The translations under genes were made by a program, and so were the position numbers. A DNA stretch of 64,000 nucleotides from Deltaproteobacteria bacterium (GTDB taxonomy: Bacteria > Desulfobacterota > Dissulfuribacteria > Dissulfuribacterales > QOAL01): NCBI GenBank assembly GCA_026986785.1, contig JALSNW010000031.1, positions 1-64,000 on the forward strand, written 5' to 3'. The first letter of the stretch is position 1, and the number at the start of each line of letters is the position of its first letter. The notes under the pieces are model-generated. The model was not told the DNA's origin, searched no databases, and saw only the letters and a program-made list of their open reading frames with translations. Of this stretch, positions 44,820-55,291 are shown in pieces.

Positions 44820-45686
44820 ATGGCTATGGATTTTGTTGGAAAAACCCTTCTCGATACCACCAGGGCCATAGAGCAATCGGTATTCCAGCTGGATCTTTCC
44901 TCGGAAGACGGCTTCCTACAAGGCCTTGATCCAAGGGCAAAAGTAATTTGCTTCCTGTTGTTACTTTTGCTTACTGCGTTTTCCAAGGGCCTTTGGATGA
45001 TGTTTTCGACCTATTTACTCACTGTAGCCCTGGCCATGGCCTCCCGGATACCACTTGGTTTTTTCATAAAGAGGGTCTGGCTTTTCATACCGCTTTTTAC
45101 TGGACTCATCGCCCTGCCAGCCCTTTTCAATATCGTTACCCCAGGAGACAGTATTTGGACCCTGGTGGTCTTCAACAGTCCGATCTCCTTTGGGCCGTTT
45201 GAGTTTCCTGCATACTTAGCCATTACACAGCAGGGCCTCACTACTGCAGCCATGTTGATTCTAAGGGTAGCTGTATCTGTTTCCCTCGCCATACTTTTGG
45301 TGCTGACCACCAGGTGGATGGACCTGTTACGTGCATTGTCCATACTCAAGGTTCCACAGGTAGTGATCCTCGTGACAGCCATGACCTATCGTTATATTCA
45401 TCTCTTCTTGAGGAATCTCGAAAACATGCTTCTGGCAAGAAAGAGCCGTCAATTCGCCCCTTCTGCAATGAAGGACCAACATGGCTGGATCTCCTCCCGA
45501 TTGGGGGCCCTGGTGGCCAAATCCTATCACCTTAGCACAGAGGTGCATCTGGCCATGGTGTCAAGGGGTTGGTCTGGCACTCCAAAAGGCCTGGAACAAT
45601 TTCATTTCAAGGCGAAGGATGCAGTTTCGGTGGCTGTAGCCTTCATCCTTTTCAGCTCAGAGATTTTGTTTGATAAAATCTACTGA
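44820..45686 (+). CDS. cbiQ: CbiQ-type ECF transporter T component
   Basis: A 288-residue membrane protein, the energy-coupling transmembrane subunit. The C-terminal half carries the two coupling motifs, here ARKSRQFAP and AMVSRGWSG, that dock on the ATPase. About five to six helices are visible. The ORF is open upstream to 44688, but ATG 44820 gives a normal CbiQ length. It follows nikN directly. Confidence 0.9.
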   Translation: MAMDFVGKTLLDTTRAIEQSVFQLDLSSEDGFLQGLDPRAKVICFLLLLLLTAFSKGLWMMFSTYLLTVALAMASRIPLGFFIKRVWLFIPLFTGLIALPALFNIVTPGDSIWTLVVFNSPISFGPFEFPAYLAITQQGLTTAAMLILRVAVSVSLAILLVLTTRWMDLLRALSILKVPQVVILVTAMTYRYIHLFLRNLENMLLARKSRQFAPSAMKDQHGWISSRLGALVAKSYHLSTEVHLAMVSRGWSGTPKGLEQFHFKAKDAVSVAVAFILFSSEILFDKIY

Positions 45687-45706
45687 GTTTCCTACATTGT
45701 CCTGTA

Positions 45707-46543
45707 ATGTCCTTGTCTGAAAGTGCAATAATGGATGTCCAGATCCCGGTTTTTGAATTTGAGAAGCTCTCCTTTGCCTATCCAGGGCAAGAGAGCGAGC
45801 CAGCACTTGTCGGCCTTGATCTTGAGGTTGGCAGGGGGCAGTGCGTATGCATATTGGGGGCAAATGGCTCTGGAAAATCCACTCTACTAAAACTTCTCGA
45901 TGGGCTGTATCTGCCTTCGTCTGGGACCTTCAAGGCATTTGGTCAGGAGATCACCGCACGACTCATGGAAGATAAGCAGTTCAACTCGCATTTCAGGAAG
46001 AGGGTGGGGTTTGTGTTTCAAGATCCAGACGTGCAACTCTTTCTGCCTACTGTAAGGGATGAGATAGCCTTTGCCCCATTGCAGGCAGGTTTTTTGGACA
46101 AAGATGTAATAGAGATGGTTGAGAGTACGGCCTCTGATCTGGGCCTTGAAAGGCTATTGGACAGGCCGCCTTACCGTCTGAGCACGGGTGAGAAAAAGAA
46201 GGTGGCCATAGCATCTGTGGTTACCCTGGATCCCGAGGTCTGGCTCATGGACGAGCCCACGGCCAGTCTTGATCCTCAGACCCAGAGTTGGATCATAGAT
46301 TTTATCATAGGCCTGAAGGAAAAGGGACGCACCTTGGTAATTGCAACACATGATCTGGAAATCCCTTATGTTGCTGCTGATCTTTGTTATGTCATTGGCC
46401 AGGATCATAGGCTTCTGGCCTCTGGAAGCGCCAGACAAGTCCTTGAAGACCAAGGCCTTCTTTTAGAGGCCAATCTTATTCACAAACACCGCCATCTCCA
46501 CAATGGTCTCATCCATAGCCACCGTCATGACCACTGGCGTTAA
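45707..46543 (+). CDS. cbiO: CbiO-type ECF transporter ATPase with histidine-rich tail
   Basis: A 278-residue ATPase: Walker A GANGSGKST near 49, Q loop FVFQDPDVQLF near 103, signature LSTGEKKKVAIAS near 157, Walker B VWLMDEPTASLD and switch ATHDLE. The last 18 residues (HKHRHLHNGLIHSHRHDH) hold eight histidines, a metal-binding tail common in Ni/Co versions. It completes the nikMN-cbiQO operon. The GNAT gene overlaps its last 17 bases. Confidence 0.92.
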   Translation: MSLSESAIMDVQIPVFEFEKLSFAYPGQESEPALVGLDLEVGRGQCVCILGANGSGKSTLLKLLDGLYLPSSGTFKAFGQEITARLMEDKQFNSHFRKRVGFVFQDPDVQLFLPTVRDEIAFAPLQAGFLDKDVIEMVESTASDLGLERLLDRPPYRLSTGEKKKVAIASVVTLDPEVWLMDEPTASLDPQTQSWIIDFIIGLKEKGRTLVIATHDLEIPYVAADLCYVIGQDHRLLASGSARQVLEDQGLLLEANLIHKHRHLHNGLIHSHRHDHWR

Positions 46544-47057
46544 AGGGCAAATTGAGGCTATATCCCAGTCCGAAGCCAAGAAGCTTGCGATCCCAGATTC
46601 ATCTGTCGTCACTATCCACAGGATAACATGCCCAGATGTAGAACTCCTTGCCGAGCTTGCCAAATTCCAGGAAAGGATCTTCTCTGGACACAGGCACAAT
46701 AGGCTGGCCGAGCTTCTCGAAGCGGTGTCCCTTCAGGATTCTCAAGTAGTCTATCTGGCTCGTCGACATGGGCAGATATGTGGCTTCGTCTTCTTGAAGC
46801 GCAGGTCCAGGAAGGGCGAGTGGGTGGTACGCGGCATTGGTGTGGACAGGAGCTACAGGCGCAGAGGGGTCGGCAGCGCCCTTCTTACAAGGGCAATAGC
46901 AATGGTAAAAAGAATCAAAGGAGATGGCTTGGTGTCTTATGTAGACGTGAACAATAGGGCATCGTTGAGGCTTCACGAAAGGATGGGTTTTGCCTTTCGG
47001 CAAGACCCGACTCTTCCTGCTCCCAGGCTGCGCTTCAGAATGGTTTTCTCACAATAA
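46527..47057 (+). CDS. GNAT family N-acetyltransferase
   Basis: A 176-residue acetyltransferase with the acetyl-CoA pyrophosphate loop RRRGVGSALLTRAI near 125 and the C-terminal SLRLHERMGF near 152. Between them, DVNNRASL fits motif A/B of GNAT enzymes. The start ATG 46527 overlaps the end of cbiO, so it is translated from the nickel operon mRNA; the functional link is unclear. The acyl acceptor is unknown. Confidence 0.83.
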   Translation: MTTGVKGQIEAISQSEAKKLAIPDSSVVTIHRITCPDVELLAELAKFQERIFSGHRHNRLAELLEAVSLQDSQVVYLARRHGQICGFVFLKRRSRKGEWVVRGIGVDRSYRRRGVGSALLTRAIAMVKRIKGDGLVSYVDVNNRASLRLHERMGFAFRQDPTLPAPRLRFRMVFSQ

Positions 47058-47753
47058 TCCAGGCAATGTTTGCCCTTTCAGCGGGTTGATTTGTAGATTG
47101 AGCTATCTATGGCATTTGTAAGACACCAATAATCATAGGCACCATTGCTTTTTGGTGCAAATTCATAGATGGTATCTCCAGTGTTAGGCGCTTCTGCCAG
47201 GCGTACGTTTTGTCGTATAAGGGATATATAGGATTTAGATGAAAATACAATGCAGGCCTTTGAAGTACATAATCTCGGATAATGATTATCAAAGATAGTA
47301 TGGTAAAAGGATATTCTGACAAGCAACATGTAACCAAGGTTACATTGCCATAAGGCAACCATTCCATGATCCGTACTCTTTTTATAATGGCCATATATAA
47401 AATGGCATTAAATGTTTTTGCAGCCAGATGAAATAGTAAGATTATATATCTATTTTTCAATTCTAAATTAATTAGAACATTATTTCATATAAATCTTGGC
47501 AAAAGTTTCTCATTTTAATCTAATTTGTATCTTTAAGATTCGATCTCTTTAGCCTTTTTAGGCACTTGACTATCAAGTCTTATCAAACTATAATTAAACT
47601 TCAAATTTTTGTTAGTCTCATTCACCATGCTTTCCATGCTTTCTGCCTATAGATCTACTTCATATATATTATCTCTTCCCTATATTTAATCAAAAGCCCC
47701 CTTTGTGACGATTGAGATCTTACGGAGTCTTGTTTTGACAAAAAGTTACCAAT
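47058..47753. other. AT-rich intergenic region with one inverted repeat copy
   Basis: A 696-base AT-rich stretch with no convincing gene; the two long frames near 47078-47460 on the minus strand lack coding character. It contains a GCACC-N10-GGTGC hairpin near 47137 and one inverted left motif of the dispersed repeat at 47254-47278. The last part holds the promoter of the large kinase, but no clean hexamers. Confidence 0.4.
47254..47278 (-). repeat. Inverted single copy of the dispersed repeat left motif
   Basis: Read on the minus strand, the segment CCGAGATTATGTACTTCAAA followed by GGCCT is nearly identical to the left motif at 56459. No right module is visible beside it, so this is a solo or degraded end. 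Confidence 0.5.
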
Positions 47754-50700
47754 ATGAAGGACGATAATTATATACCTGGACAAATAAAAGATCATTTTGG
47801 CCCACCCTTTGAGAGAAACCTCATTATCACCCTGGCCATTGTCTGGTTTCTTCTGATCGCAGGCTCTTTTCTATGGCACATTAGGGATATCAAGAGGGAT
47901 ATTCAAAAACTGGCCGAGAGAGAGGCCATATCCAGGGTTAATAAAGATACATGTTATCGTTATTGGATTGCCCAGATGGGAGGGGTGTATGTGAAGGCCT
48001 CCGAGGCCCCACCTGATAGATTTCTCATTGCCAGAAAAGATGCAGAGCTCCTCACCACGTCCGGTGAGCGTCTTGTGCTCATAGATCCTGCATACATGAC
48101 CAAAATGGCCTTTGAATTGAACAAGGAGCTTTATGGCATAATGGGCCATATAAGCAGCCTGAGTCCCGAAAAGCCCGACTACAGGCCTGATTCATGGGAA
48201 AGGGCCGCCTTAGAGGGGTTTGAGAGGGGGCAGATGCAAAAGGTCTCTATGGTCACCATTGATGGGGAAAAATATATCAGGGCCATGAAGGCCTTGGTAA
48301 TAGGCCCTACGTGTATGAAGTGCCATGAATCGCAAGGTTACCAGGTCGGGGATATAAAAGGAGGGATAAGCATCAGCCTGCCTTTTGCAAGCTATGAGTC
48401 GATCATAGAGCAACAGGTTAAGACCTTTTCGTTTATTCATGGCCTGATCCTGATTCTTGGTCTATTGACCCTGTTTGTTGGTGCAGACATATCGAGACGC
48501 AATAAGGCAAAATGGCTCAAGGATATCAAGAAGAGACACATCCTCATGGAGGCCCTGCCTGATCTTGTCTGTTTCAAAGACGAGGATGGCAGGTGGCTTG
48601 CTGCCAATAGGTCCATGCTCAAGCTCTTCGGACTGGAGGGGGTGGATTTCATAAAGAAGAAAGGGGCAGACTTGGCCAAATACGCACCGTTTTTCAGACA
48701 GGTGTTCCACAATTGTAATGAGACCGACCAGATGGCTTGGCAGAGCGGAAAGGCTATTCGACAGGAGGTGACCATTCCTTTATCCAATGGACAAAGTAGG
48801 ACCTTCGATATGATAAAGATGCCGGTATTTGACAAAGATGGGGAAAGGGAAGGATTGGTCGTAGTGGGAAGAGATATCACTGAAGAAAAGAAGAATCAGG
48901 AGGCCATTGAGAGGATCTCCAAGTTGAAAGATCTGGTTCTTGATCTGGCCACCGGGTTTATAAACATCCCTGAAGACAGCCTTGATGAGCATATCAATGG
49001 GACCCTTGGTATGGCAGGTTCTTTTCTGTCCATGGACAGGGCCTATCTTTTTGAATATGACCACGAGGCTCGGGTGATGAGTAACACGCACGAGTGGTGC
49101 GCCAAGGGTATAGGTCCGCATATCAATGACCTTCAAAATATATCAATGGACGACTATCCGGACTGGATGGATACACATATGAGGGGCGAGGTCATACAGA
49201 TTCCATCGGTTGATGACCTTCCAGATGGTAGGCTGAGGAAGGCATTGAAGATGCAGTCCATTAAATCGTTGATAACAGTGCCCCTGATGTATGAAGGGGT
49301 GTGTCTCGGGTTTGTAGGTTTTGATTCGGTCCGTTCCAAAACCACCTGGAGTGACGATCATGTATCCCTAATAAGGATGATATCCGAGATATATGCCAAT
49401 GTATTGAAGAGGAAGGAGATGCTCAGGCTTCTCCAGGCCAGTGAAAAGAGATACAGGGACTTGGTGGAAGGTCTCCCTGTAGGCCTATATCAGAGGACCC
49501 CTGGGCCCAATGGCAAATTTATAATGGCCAATCAAGCCCTTGCCAAGATGCTCGATTATGAAAAAAGTGAGGAACTCGTAGGTCAAGACGTGGCAAGATT
49601 CTGTTTTAATCTTCAGAATCAACGTTGTTGTGAAAGGGAACTCAAGGAGAGTGGAGTGGTAAGGGATAGACAGGTGCAGCTCATGAGGCGAAATGGAGAG
49701 ATTTTCTGGGCATCTATCTCGGCAAGGGCAATACTCGATAAACAGGGTAAAATCGTAAGTGTTGAAGGATCTGTGTTGGATATAACCGACAGAAAGAAAG
49801 GGGAGGAAGAAAAGCAGAGGCTACAGGCACAACTTCAGCAGGCGCAAAGGATAGAGTCCATAGGGCGGTTGGCAGGTGGGATTGCCCACGATTTCAACAA
49901 CATCCTCGTGCCCATATTGGGTTACAGTGAGCTACTTTTTAATATTACAGCCCCGGATGACAAGATCAGGGATTACATAGAACCGATAATTGAGGCTGGG
50001 GAAAGGGCCAGAGACATAGTACGTCAGTTGCTCGCCTTTAGTAGGAAGCAGGTGATAGAAAAGAATCCCATAGATCTGAATGATGAAATAATAGGGTTTG
50101 AAAAGTTTCTGAGGCGCACCCTTCGGGAAGACATAGAGATCGTGTTGGAGTTGGAACCCGACATCCCTGTCATAGAGGCAGACAGTAGTCAGATAGACCA
50201 AGTGATACTCAATCTCGCAGTGAATGCTCAGGATGCCATGCCAAATGGCGGTAGGATCACTATCAAGACCGCCCTGCTGGAATTGGATGACAAGTTTCAG
50301 GCCGGGATGGAACCAATAGTACCTGGTAGTTATGTCATGATGAGCCTTAGTGACAATGGTGAGGGCATGGATGAGCAGATCCTCAAGCAGATCTTTGAGC
50401 CTTTTTTCACCACCAAGTCCAAGGACAAAGGGACGGGTCTTGGGTTGGCCACGGTTTATGGTATAGTAAGGCAACATGGAGGACATATACGGGTATCCAG
50501 TGAAGTAGGCCTTGGTACAACCTTTGATGTATATCTTCCTGTGAGTGAGAGAAGATACTTTTCAGGCCCAGTAGTTGAGCAGTCTACTGACATCCCTGGG
50601 GGAGATGAGACTATTCTATTGATAGAAGATGACGAAAAGGTGAGAGATTTTGTCTTCCGCATGCTCAAACAAAGTGGCTACAATGTGATACAGGCCTCTA

Positions 50701-50960
50701 CTCCAGGAGAGGCCCTTGAAAAATACAAAAATAGTTCACTTCGTATCGATCTACTCCTGACAGATGTGATAATGCCTGAGATGAACGGTAAAGAGCTCTA
50801 CAGGCGCCTCAAAGAATATCTTCCTGACCTTGAAGTCCTTTACATGTCTGGCTATGCACCAGATGTGATCTCTCTTACAATGGACAGGAATTTTATATCC
50901 AAGCCATTTTCTATAAGGCAGTTGGCCAAAGCTGTAAGGAGGGTCTTGGACAACCATTAG
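47754..50960 (+). CDS. Membrane hybrid sensor kinase with a heme-type DUF3365 sensor
   Basis: A 1068-residue hybrid kinase. Membrane helix at 22-42, a periplasmic DUF3365/Tll0287-like domain (about 45-215) with the c-type heme motif CMKCH at 187-191, second helix near 222-242, PAS (about 265-375), GAF (about 400-560), PAS (about 570-690), HisKA with the histidine in [16 protein letters not shown] near 708, HATPase ([33 protein letters not shown]) and a receiver ([23 protein letters not shown]). Heme in the sensor suggests detection of redox state, oxygen or NO. A copy of the dispersed repeat follows its stop. Confidence 0.9.
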   Translation: MKDDNYIPGQIKDHFGPPFERNLIITLAIVWFLLIAGSFLWHIRDIKRDIQKLAEREAISRVNKDTCYRYWIAQMGGVYVKASEAPPDRFLIARKDAELLTTSGERLVLIDPAYMTKMAFELNKELYGIMGHISSLSPEKPDYRPDSWERAALEGFERGQMQKVSMVTIDGEKYIRAMKALVIGPTCMKCHESQGYQVGDIKGGISISLPFASYESIIEQQVKTFSFIHGLILILGLLTLFVGADISRRNKAKWLKDIKKRHILMEALPDLVCFKDEDGRWLAANRSMLKLFGLEGVDFIKKKGADLAKYAPFFRQVFHNCNETDQMAWQSGKAIRQEVTIPLSNGQSRTFDMIKMPVFDKDGEREGLVVVGRDITEEKKNQEAIERISKLKDLVLDLATGFINIPEDSLDEHINGTLGMAGSFLSMDRAYLFEYDHEARVMSNTHEWCAKGIGPHINDLQNISMDDYPDWMDTHMRGEVIQIPSVDDLPDGRLRKALKMQSIKSLITVPLMYEGVCLGFVGFDSVRSKTTWSDDHVSLIRMISEIYANVLKRKEMLRLLQASEKRYRDLVEGLPVGLYQRTPGPNGKFIMANQALAKMLDYEKSEELVGQDVARFCFNLQNQRCCERELKESGVVRDRQVQLMRRNGEIFWASISARAILDKQGKIVSVEGSVLDITDRKKGEEEKQRLQAQLQQAQRIESIGRLAGGIAHDFNNILVPILGYSELLFNITAPDDKIRDYIEPIIEAGERARDIVRQLLAFSRKQVIEKNPIDLNDEIIGFEKFLRRTLREDIEIVLELEPDIPVIEADSSQIDQVILNLAVNAQDAMPNGGRITIKTALLELDDKFQAGMEPIVPGSYVMMSLSDNGEGMDEQILKQIFEPFFTTKSKDKGTGLGLATVYGIVRQHGGHIRVSSEVGLGTTFDVYLPVSERRYFSGPVVEQSTDIPGGDETILLIEDDEKVRDFVFRMLKQSGYNVIQASTPGEALEKYKNSSLRIDLLLTDVIMPEMNGKELYRRLKEYLPDLEVLYMSGYAPDVISLTMDRNFISKPFSIRQLAKAVRRVLDNH

Positions 50961-51297
50961 TAAGATAGGGCTTTTCAGCCCAGATTATGTACTTCAACTG
51001 CCAGACGATTCCGCACCAGAACGGATAGCTCAGACATATATGAGTCTTGACTCCGGGTTGAAGGTCAAAATATCTTTCTCAGTCTTGACACCCTACAGGG
51101 CCGTTCTTAGCTTCCATAAAGAAAATCAGCACGTTAACCATATCCACTGGAAAGAGATTTTTTTGTTTTCGTAACAGCCTGAATATACGTCTGATTGGGC
51201 AGAATGATTTACTGTGCCAATGTGTTCAGGCAGAGGCAGATCATGTCTTTCCCCAGTGTAGTTATATGGCAAAAAAGATGAAGAGAGGAGAAATCCC
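50961..51297. other. Intergenic region before clpB
   Basis: A 337-base gap. A left repeat motif lies at 50979-51002. TTGACA at 51085-51090 with TAGCTT at 51108-51113 (17 bases apart) is a weak sigma-70 candidate for clpB; I see no good heat-shock sigma-32 match. No gene is visible. Confidence 0.35.
50979..51002 (+). repeat. Left-motif copy of the dispersed repeat
   Basis: CCCAGATTATGTACTTCAAC followed by TGCC, matching the left motif at 30231 and 56459, 19 bases after the hybrid kinase stop. No right module is visible nearby. Confidence 0.5.
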
Positions 51298-53883
51298 ATG
51301 CAATACGACAAATTTACCATGAAATCTCAGGAGGCCCTACAGGAGGCCCAAAGACTGGCCCAGAGCCAGAATCATCAACAGATAGAGGTGGAACACCTTC
51401 TGAAGGTCCTTCTTGCCCAGGAAGACGGTATAGTGCCAGCCGTCTTGAAAAAAATGGGGGTTCCAGTAAAGGCCATCGAAGCCGAGATGGAAGAGGCCCT
51501 CAAAGGCCTGCCTCAGGTGACTGGTGCAGGTGGACAGATCTATCTGTCTCCCAGTCTCAATGAGGTCCTCCAAAGGGCCTTTACAGTGGCATCTGACATG
51601 AAAGACGAGTACGTGAGCCAAGAACATCTGGTCCTGGCCATGATAGAGACAGGCGGTTCAAAGGCTGCCCAGTCTCTTGCTGCCCACGGTGTTACAAAGG
51701 ATGCCTTCCTGAAGGCCCTCGTGACTATCAGGGGGACTGAACGTATTACAGACCAAAACCCTGAGGAAAAATATCAGGCCCTTGAAAAATATGCTCGGGA
51801 TCTTACTGACTTGGCACGCTCTGGAAAGCTGGACCCCGTGATCGGAAGGGATGAAGAGATCAGGCGTGTAATGCAGGTCCTTTCCCGACGCACCAAGAAC
51901 AACCCGGTCCTTATCGGCGAACCTGGCGTTGGAAAGACTGCCATAGTGGAGGGCCTTGCCCAGAGGATAGTGGCAGGCGACGTCCCTGAGACCCTCAAGA
52001 ACAGACGTATAGCAGCCCTCGACATGGGTGCCTTGATAGCAGGTGCCAAGTACAGAGGTGAGTTCGAGGAAAGACTCAAGGCGGTCTTGAAAGAGGTTGC
52101 AGAAAAGCAGGGCGAGGTCATCCTCTTTATAGATGAGATCCATACCCTGGTAGGGGCAGGGGCTAGTGAGGGGGCTATGGATGCCTCCAACATGCTGAAA
52201 CCTGCCCTGGCAAGAGGGGAGCTCCACTGTATAGGGGCTACCACCATCGATGAGTACAGGAAATATATAGAAAAGGATGCAGCCCTGGAGAGACGTTTTC
52301 AACCAGTACTCGTGGAAGAGCCATCTGTTGAGGATACCATAGCAATTCTCAGGGGCCTCAAGGAAAAATATGAAGTCCATCATGGCGTGAGGATCAAGGA
52401 TTCTGCCCTTGTAGCTGCTGCCACGCTATCCCATCGCTATATCACGGATCGCTTCTTACCTGACAAGGCCATTGATCTCATAGACGAAGCTGCGGCAAAA
52501 CTCAGGATAGAGATCGATTCCCTCCCCACTGAGATCGATGAGATAGAACGAAAGATCATGCAGCTCGAGATAGAAAGAGAGGCCTTGAAGAAGGAAAGCG
52601 ATCCTGCATCCCAGGAGAGGCTTTCCAAGATAGAGGAGGAGCTTGCAAATCTGCGCGAGGAAAGTGATGCCCTCAAGGCCCGCTGGAAAGAGGAAAAGGG
52701 CATGATACAGCGCATCAGGGATATAAAAGAGCAAATAGATAAGCTCAAGGTAGAGGCAGAGCAGAAACAACGCCTGGGAGATCTGAACAAGGTTGCCGAG
52801 ATCCTCTACGGCGAGATTCCTAAGCTGGAAAAGGAGCTCGAGGAAGAACAGAAGAGACTGGATGAATTCCAGAAAAACGGCAAGAGTATGTTAAAAGAAG
52901 AGGTAGACGCAGAGGACATTGCGGCAATCATCTCCAAGTGGACGGGAATCCCTGTGAGCAAGCTCATGCAGGGGGAAAAGGAAAAGCTCATTCACTTGGA
53001 AGAAGAGCTCGGCAAGCGCGTGATTGGTCAGGAAAACGCTATCATCGCCGTGTCCAATGCCGTTCGAAGGGCGAGGGCAGGGCTACAGGCACCAAATAGA
53101 CCAATCGGCTCTTTCATCTTTCTCGGACCGACTGGTGTTGGAAAGACCGAGCTTGCCAAGGCCTTGGCAGAATTTCTCTTCGATACAGAACAGGCCATGA
53201 TCCGCATAGACATGAGCGAGTTCATGGAGAAACATGCAGTAGCAAGGCTCATCGGGGCACCTCCAGGATATGTGGGCTATGAGGAAGGTGGCTACCTCAC
53301 TGAGGCAGTGAGGAGAAAGCCCTATTCCGTGGTCCTCTTCGACGAGATAGAAAAGGCCCATCCAGACGTATTCAATATCTTGCTCCAGATCCTGGATGAT
53401 GGTCGCTTGACGGATGGAAAGGGAAGGACGGTAGATTTCAGGAATACCATCATCATCATGACGTCAAACGTGGGCAGTTCCCTCATACAGGAAGCCACAG
53501 ATCAGGAAGAGATGGAGCGCAGGGTGATGGATAGCCTTAGGGCAAGCTTCAAACCCGAGTTCCTCAACAGGGTTGATGATATTATCATATTCCACTCCCT
53601 GGCCAAGGAACAGCTTACCAAGATAGTGGACATCCAGATTGGCTATCTGGCCCAGAGGCTAAAGGAAAACCACTTCGAGCTCGAGGTAACCCAAAAGGCC
53701 AAAGAATGGCTGGCCGATGTGGGATATGATCCAAATTATGGGGCAAGGCCGCTCAAAAGGGCAATACAGCGCTATGTGGAAGACCCGCTTGCGCTCCAGA
53801 TACTTGAAGGTGTCTTCAAAGAGGGAGACAAGATAATAGTCGATCTCGATGAAAACAATCATATAGTCTTCCACAAGGGTTGA
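51298..53883 (+). CDS. clpB: ATP-dependent disaggregase ClpB
   Basis: An 861-residue Hsp100 protein. It has an N-terminal repeat domain (residues 1-145), first AAA with Walker A GEPGVGKT near 205 and IDEIHTL, a middle coiled-coil domain (about 400-525), second AAA with Walker A GPTGVGKT near 606 and FDEIEKAH, and a C-terminal domain with the [10 protein letters not shown] motif. It rescues aggregated proteins with DnaK. The start ATG has GAGGAGAA upstream. A strong terminator follows. Confidence 0.97.
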   Translation: MQYDKFTMKSQEALQEAQRLAQSQNHQQIEVEHLLKVLLAQEDGIVPAVLKKMGVPVKAIEAEMEEALKGLPQVTGAGGQIYLSPSLNEVLQRAFTVASDMKDEYVSQEHLVLAMIETGGSKAAQSLAAHGVTKDAFLKALVTIRGTERITDQNPEEKYQALEKYARDLTDLARSGKLDPVIGRDEEIRRVMQVLSRRTKNNPVLIGEPGVGKTAIVEGLAQRIVAGDVPETLKNRRIAALDMGALIAGAKYRGEFEERLKAVLKEVAEKQGEVILFIDEIHTLVGAGASEGAMDASNMLKPALARGELHCIGATTIDEYRKYIEKDAALERRFQPVLVEEPSVEDTIAILRGLKEKYEVHHGVRIKDSALVAAATLSHRYITDRFLPDKAIDLIDEAAAKLRIEIDSLPTEIDEIERKIMQLEIEREALKKESDPASQERLSKIEEELANLREESDALKARWKEEKGMIQRIRDIKEQIDKLKVEAEQKQRLGDLNKVAEILYGEIPKLEKELEEEQKRLDEFQKNGKSMLKEEVDAEDIAAIISKWTGIPVSKLMQGEKEKLIHLEEELGKRVIGQENAIIAVSNAVRRARAGLQAPNRPIGSFIFLGPTGVGKTELAKALAEFLFDTEQAMIRIDMSEFMEKHAVARLIGAPPGYVGYEEGGYLTEAVRRKPYSVVLFDEIEKAHPDVFNILLQILDDGRLTDGKGRTVDFRNTIIIMTSNVGSSLIQEATDQEEMERRVMDSLRASFKPEFLNRVDDIIIFHSLAKEQLTKIVDIQIGYLAQRLKENHFELEVTQKAKEWLADVGYDPNYGARPLKRAIQRYVEDPLALQILEGVFKEGDKIIVDLDENNHIVFHKG

Positions 53884-53908
53884 TCCCTTTTCTTTCCTCC
53901 GCTCTGAC

Positions 53909-53949
53909 CAAGGCAGGTTGTAGACGCCTACAACCTGCCTTGTTTTTTT
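53909..53949 (+). terminator. Intrinsic terminator of clpB
   Basis: A perfect 15-base stem (53909-53923 with 53928-53942), a four-base loop ACGC and seven T residues make a textbook rho-independent terminator 25 bases after the clpB stop. Confidence 0.93.
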
Positions 53950-54037
53950 ATCCCGGATCATGTTTTTCGAATCCTGGAGAAAATAATTTTTTTGAATGAT
54001 TGCATGATTGGCATGTATCTGATCCCATTGTGTCTGG

Positions 54038-54138
54038 ACCCAAAAGTGAAGGTCCAAATCCGTGATAAATCCCCAGGCACTTGAGTTAAAAGGGGTTTAC
54101 AACCTTACCGAATCTGTTTTGTTGTGGGGCAGTTGAAG
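54038..54138 (+). repeat. Right-module copy of the dispersed repeat
   Basis: The segment begins ACCCAAAAGTGA and ends TTGTGGGGCAGTTGAAG. It aligns over its whole length with 30313-30413, including a shared ATCCGTGA core and the ACCGAATC box. It lacks a visible left motif and lies between the clpB terminator and the ParB-like gene. Confidence 0.5.
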
Positions 54139-54280
54139 CTTCAGACCTTGCCTGGGTAAGTGCTATATTTGATCTCTTCCGTTATAGTACAATCCATGAT
54201 AGCCTCATTCAGATTGTATCAAATCACTTTGCTCTGTGGTCAGAAGAACAACGAAACGTAGGCTTGCCGTATGGACAAAG

Positions 54281-55291
54281 ATGCATATGATAAGAAACCA
54301 AATGATAAAAAGGATCCCCCTTGATCGTATCATGGCCCAGGGCTCCAGATATGCACTATCCAGAAGGTTTGAGCCTTTTGTAGAGCAGGTCTCAAGCGGT
54401 CTTGCCTTGAACCTGGATCAAGCGGGCTTGCTAATGCCGGTCTTGGCAAAGCTTCCACCAAACAACAGCCAACACCTACATTTGATCGATGGCTTCAAAC
54501 GGTACCAATGGGCCTGTCGAAAAGGACTTTCAGGCATAGATGTCAAGATCCTGGCCCAGGACTTTCCTGATCTCAAGATAGCTACCTATCTTGCCCATGA
54601 GCATGCAGGAATAATTTCTTCTACCATTGCCGCAAAGGCGTTGTTTATCACCTTCTGCTCTGGCCTTGGCCTGGAGAACGAGGACTTGATCGAGATCATC
54701 CTTCCTGCCATAGGGCTTCCTGCTCAAAGATCACTCCTTGACAAATATCGACGTATTGGGGCACTTCCACAAGAAGTGCTCTCGTTTTGCCACGAAAAAT
54801 CCCTGTCGTTCAAAAGATGTCTAAACCTGACGTATCATGATCGTAAGCTCCTGGCTTGGCTCATGGGGTACAGGAATGCTCTGCATCTTACAGCTACCAT
54901 CTTTCAGGAGCTCCTCGATGCCTTCGATGAGATCATGAGGAGGAAAGAAATGTCATTTCACGATCTGAAAGACACGCAGGACATCTCAAAGATATTGAAA
55001 GATGAAGCCCTCTCAGCCAGTGAAAAAACCGCTCGCCTTCGTGGCATGCTTAGGCTTTTGAGGCAACCGACCCTGACAGCAATAAATGCAGATCTCGATA
55101 AATGGAGGTGCCAAGTGGAAGGAGGTAACCAGGTCCTATCTATTGGTTGGGACAGGAGCTTGGAGTATGAGCATGTGGAGATACGGGCCAGGATCACCGA
55201 TATGGCACAACTCGAGGCAGTCATGGAGCATCTCCAGAGCGATAGAAGTCTGAGCGCTATTAACAAGATGTTGGAGAGGTTGAAGGCATAG
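54281..55291 (+). CDS. ParB-like N-terminal domain protein paired with an SPL-like radical SAM gene
   Basis: A protein of about 336 residues. The N-terminal third resembles the ParB/Srx-type nucleotide-binding fold: IKRIPLDRIMAQGSRY, then LHLIDGFKRYQWACRKGLSG, equivalent to ParB box II where GERR is replaced by DGFKR. The rest is helical with no obvious second domain. Typical ParB partners such as ParA are absent, so it is not a plasmid or chromosome partition gene in the usual sense. The start is uncertain: ATG 54281 is chosen, but GTG 54236 and ATG 54302 are in frame. Its stop is followed at once by the radical SAM gene (TAGATG), implying coupled expression. Confidence 0.65.
   Translation: MHMIRNQMIKRIPLDRIMAQGSRYALSRRFEPFVEQVSSGLALNLDQAGLLMPVLAKLPPNNSQHLHLIDGFKRYQWACRKGLSGIDVKILAQDFPDLKIATYLAHEHAGIISSTIAAKALFITFCSGLGLENEDLIEIILPAIGLPAQRSLLDKYRRIGALPQEVLSFCHEKSLSFKRCLNLTYHDRKLLAWLMGYRNALHLTATIFQELLDAFDEIMRRKEMSFHDLKDTQDISKILKDEALSASEKTARLRGMLRLLRQPTLTAINADLDKWRCQVEGGNQVLSIGWDRSLEYEHVEIRARITDMAQLEAVMEHLQSDRSLSAINKMLERLKA

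Noticed and set aside
47078-47460. Overlapping small ORFs on the minus strand
   Set aside because: They are AT-rich, lack ribosome-binding sites and contain part of the inverted repeat motif.
49932-50486. 184-codon minus-strand frame in the hybrid kinase
   Set aside because: It lies opposite the HisKA and HATPase domains, which are clearly coding; it is a shadow frame.
50961-51297. Heat-shock sigma-32 promoter for clpB
   Set aside because: A CTTGA-like segment at 51084 has no CCCCAT-type partner at the right distance.
51658-52383. 241-codon minus-strand frame in clpB
   Set aside because: It is opposite the first AAA domain of ClpB and is low-complexity without motifs.
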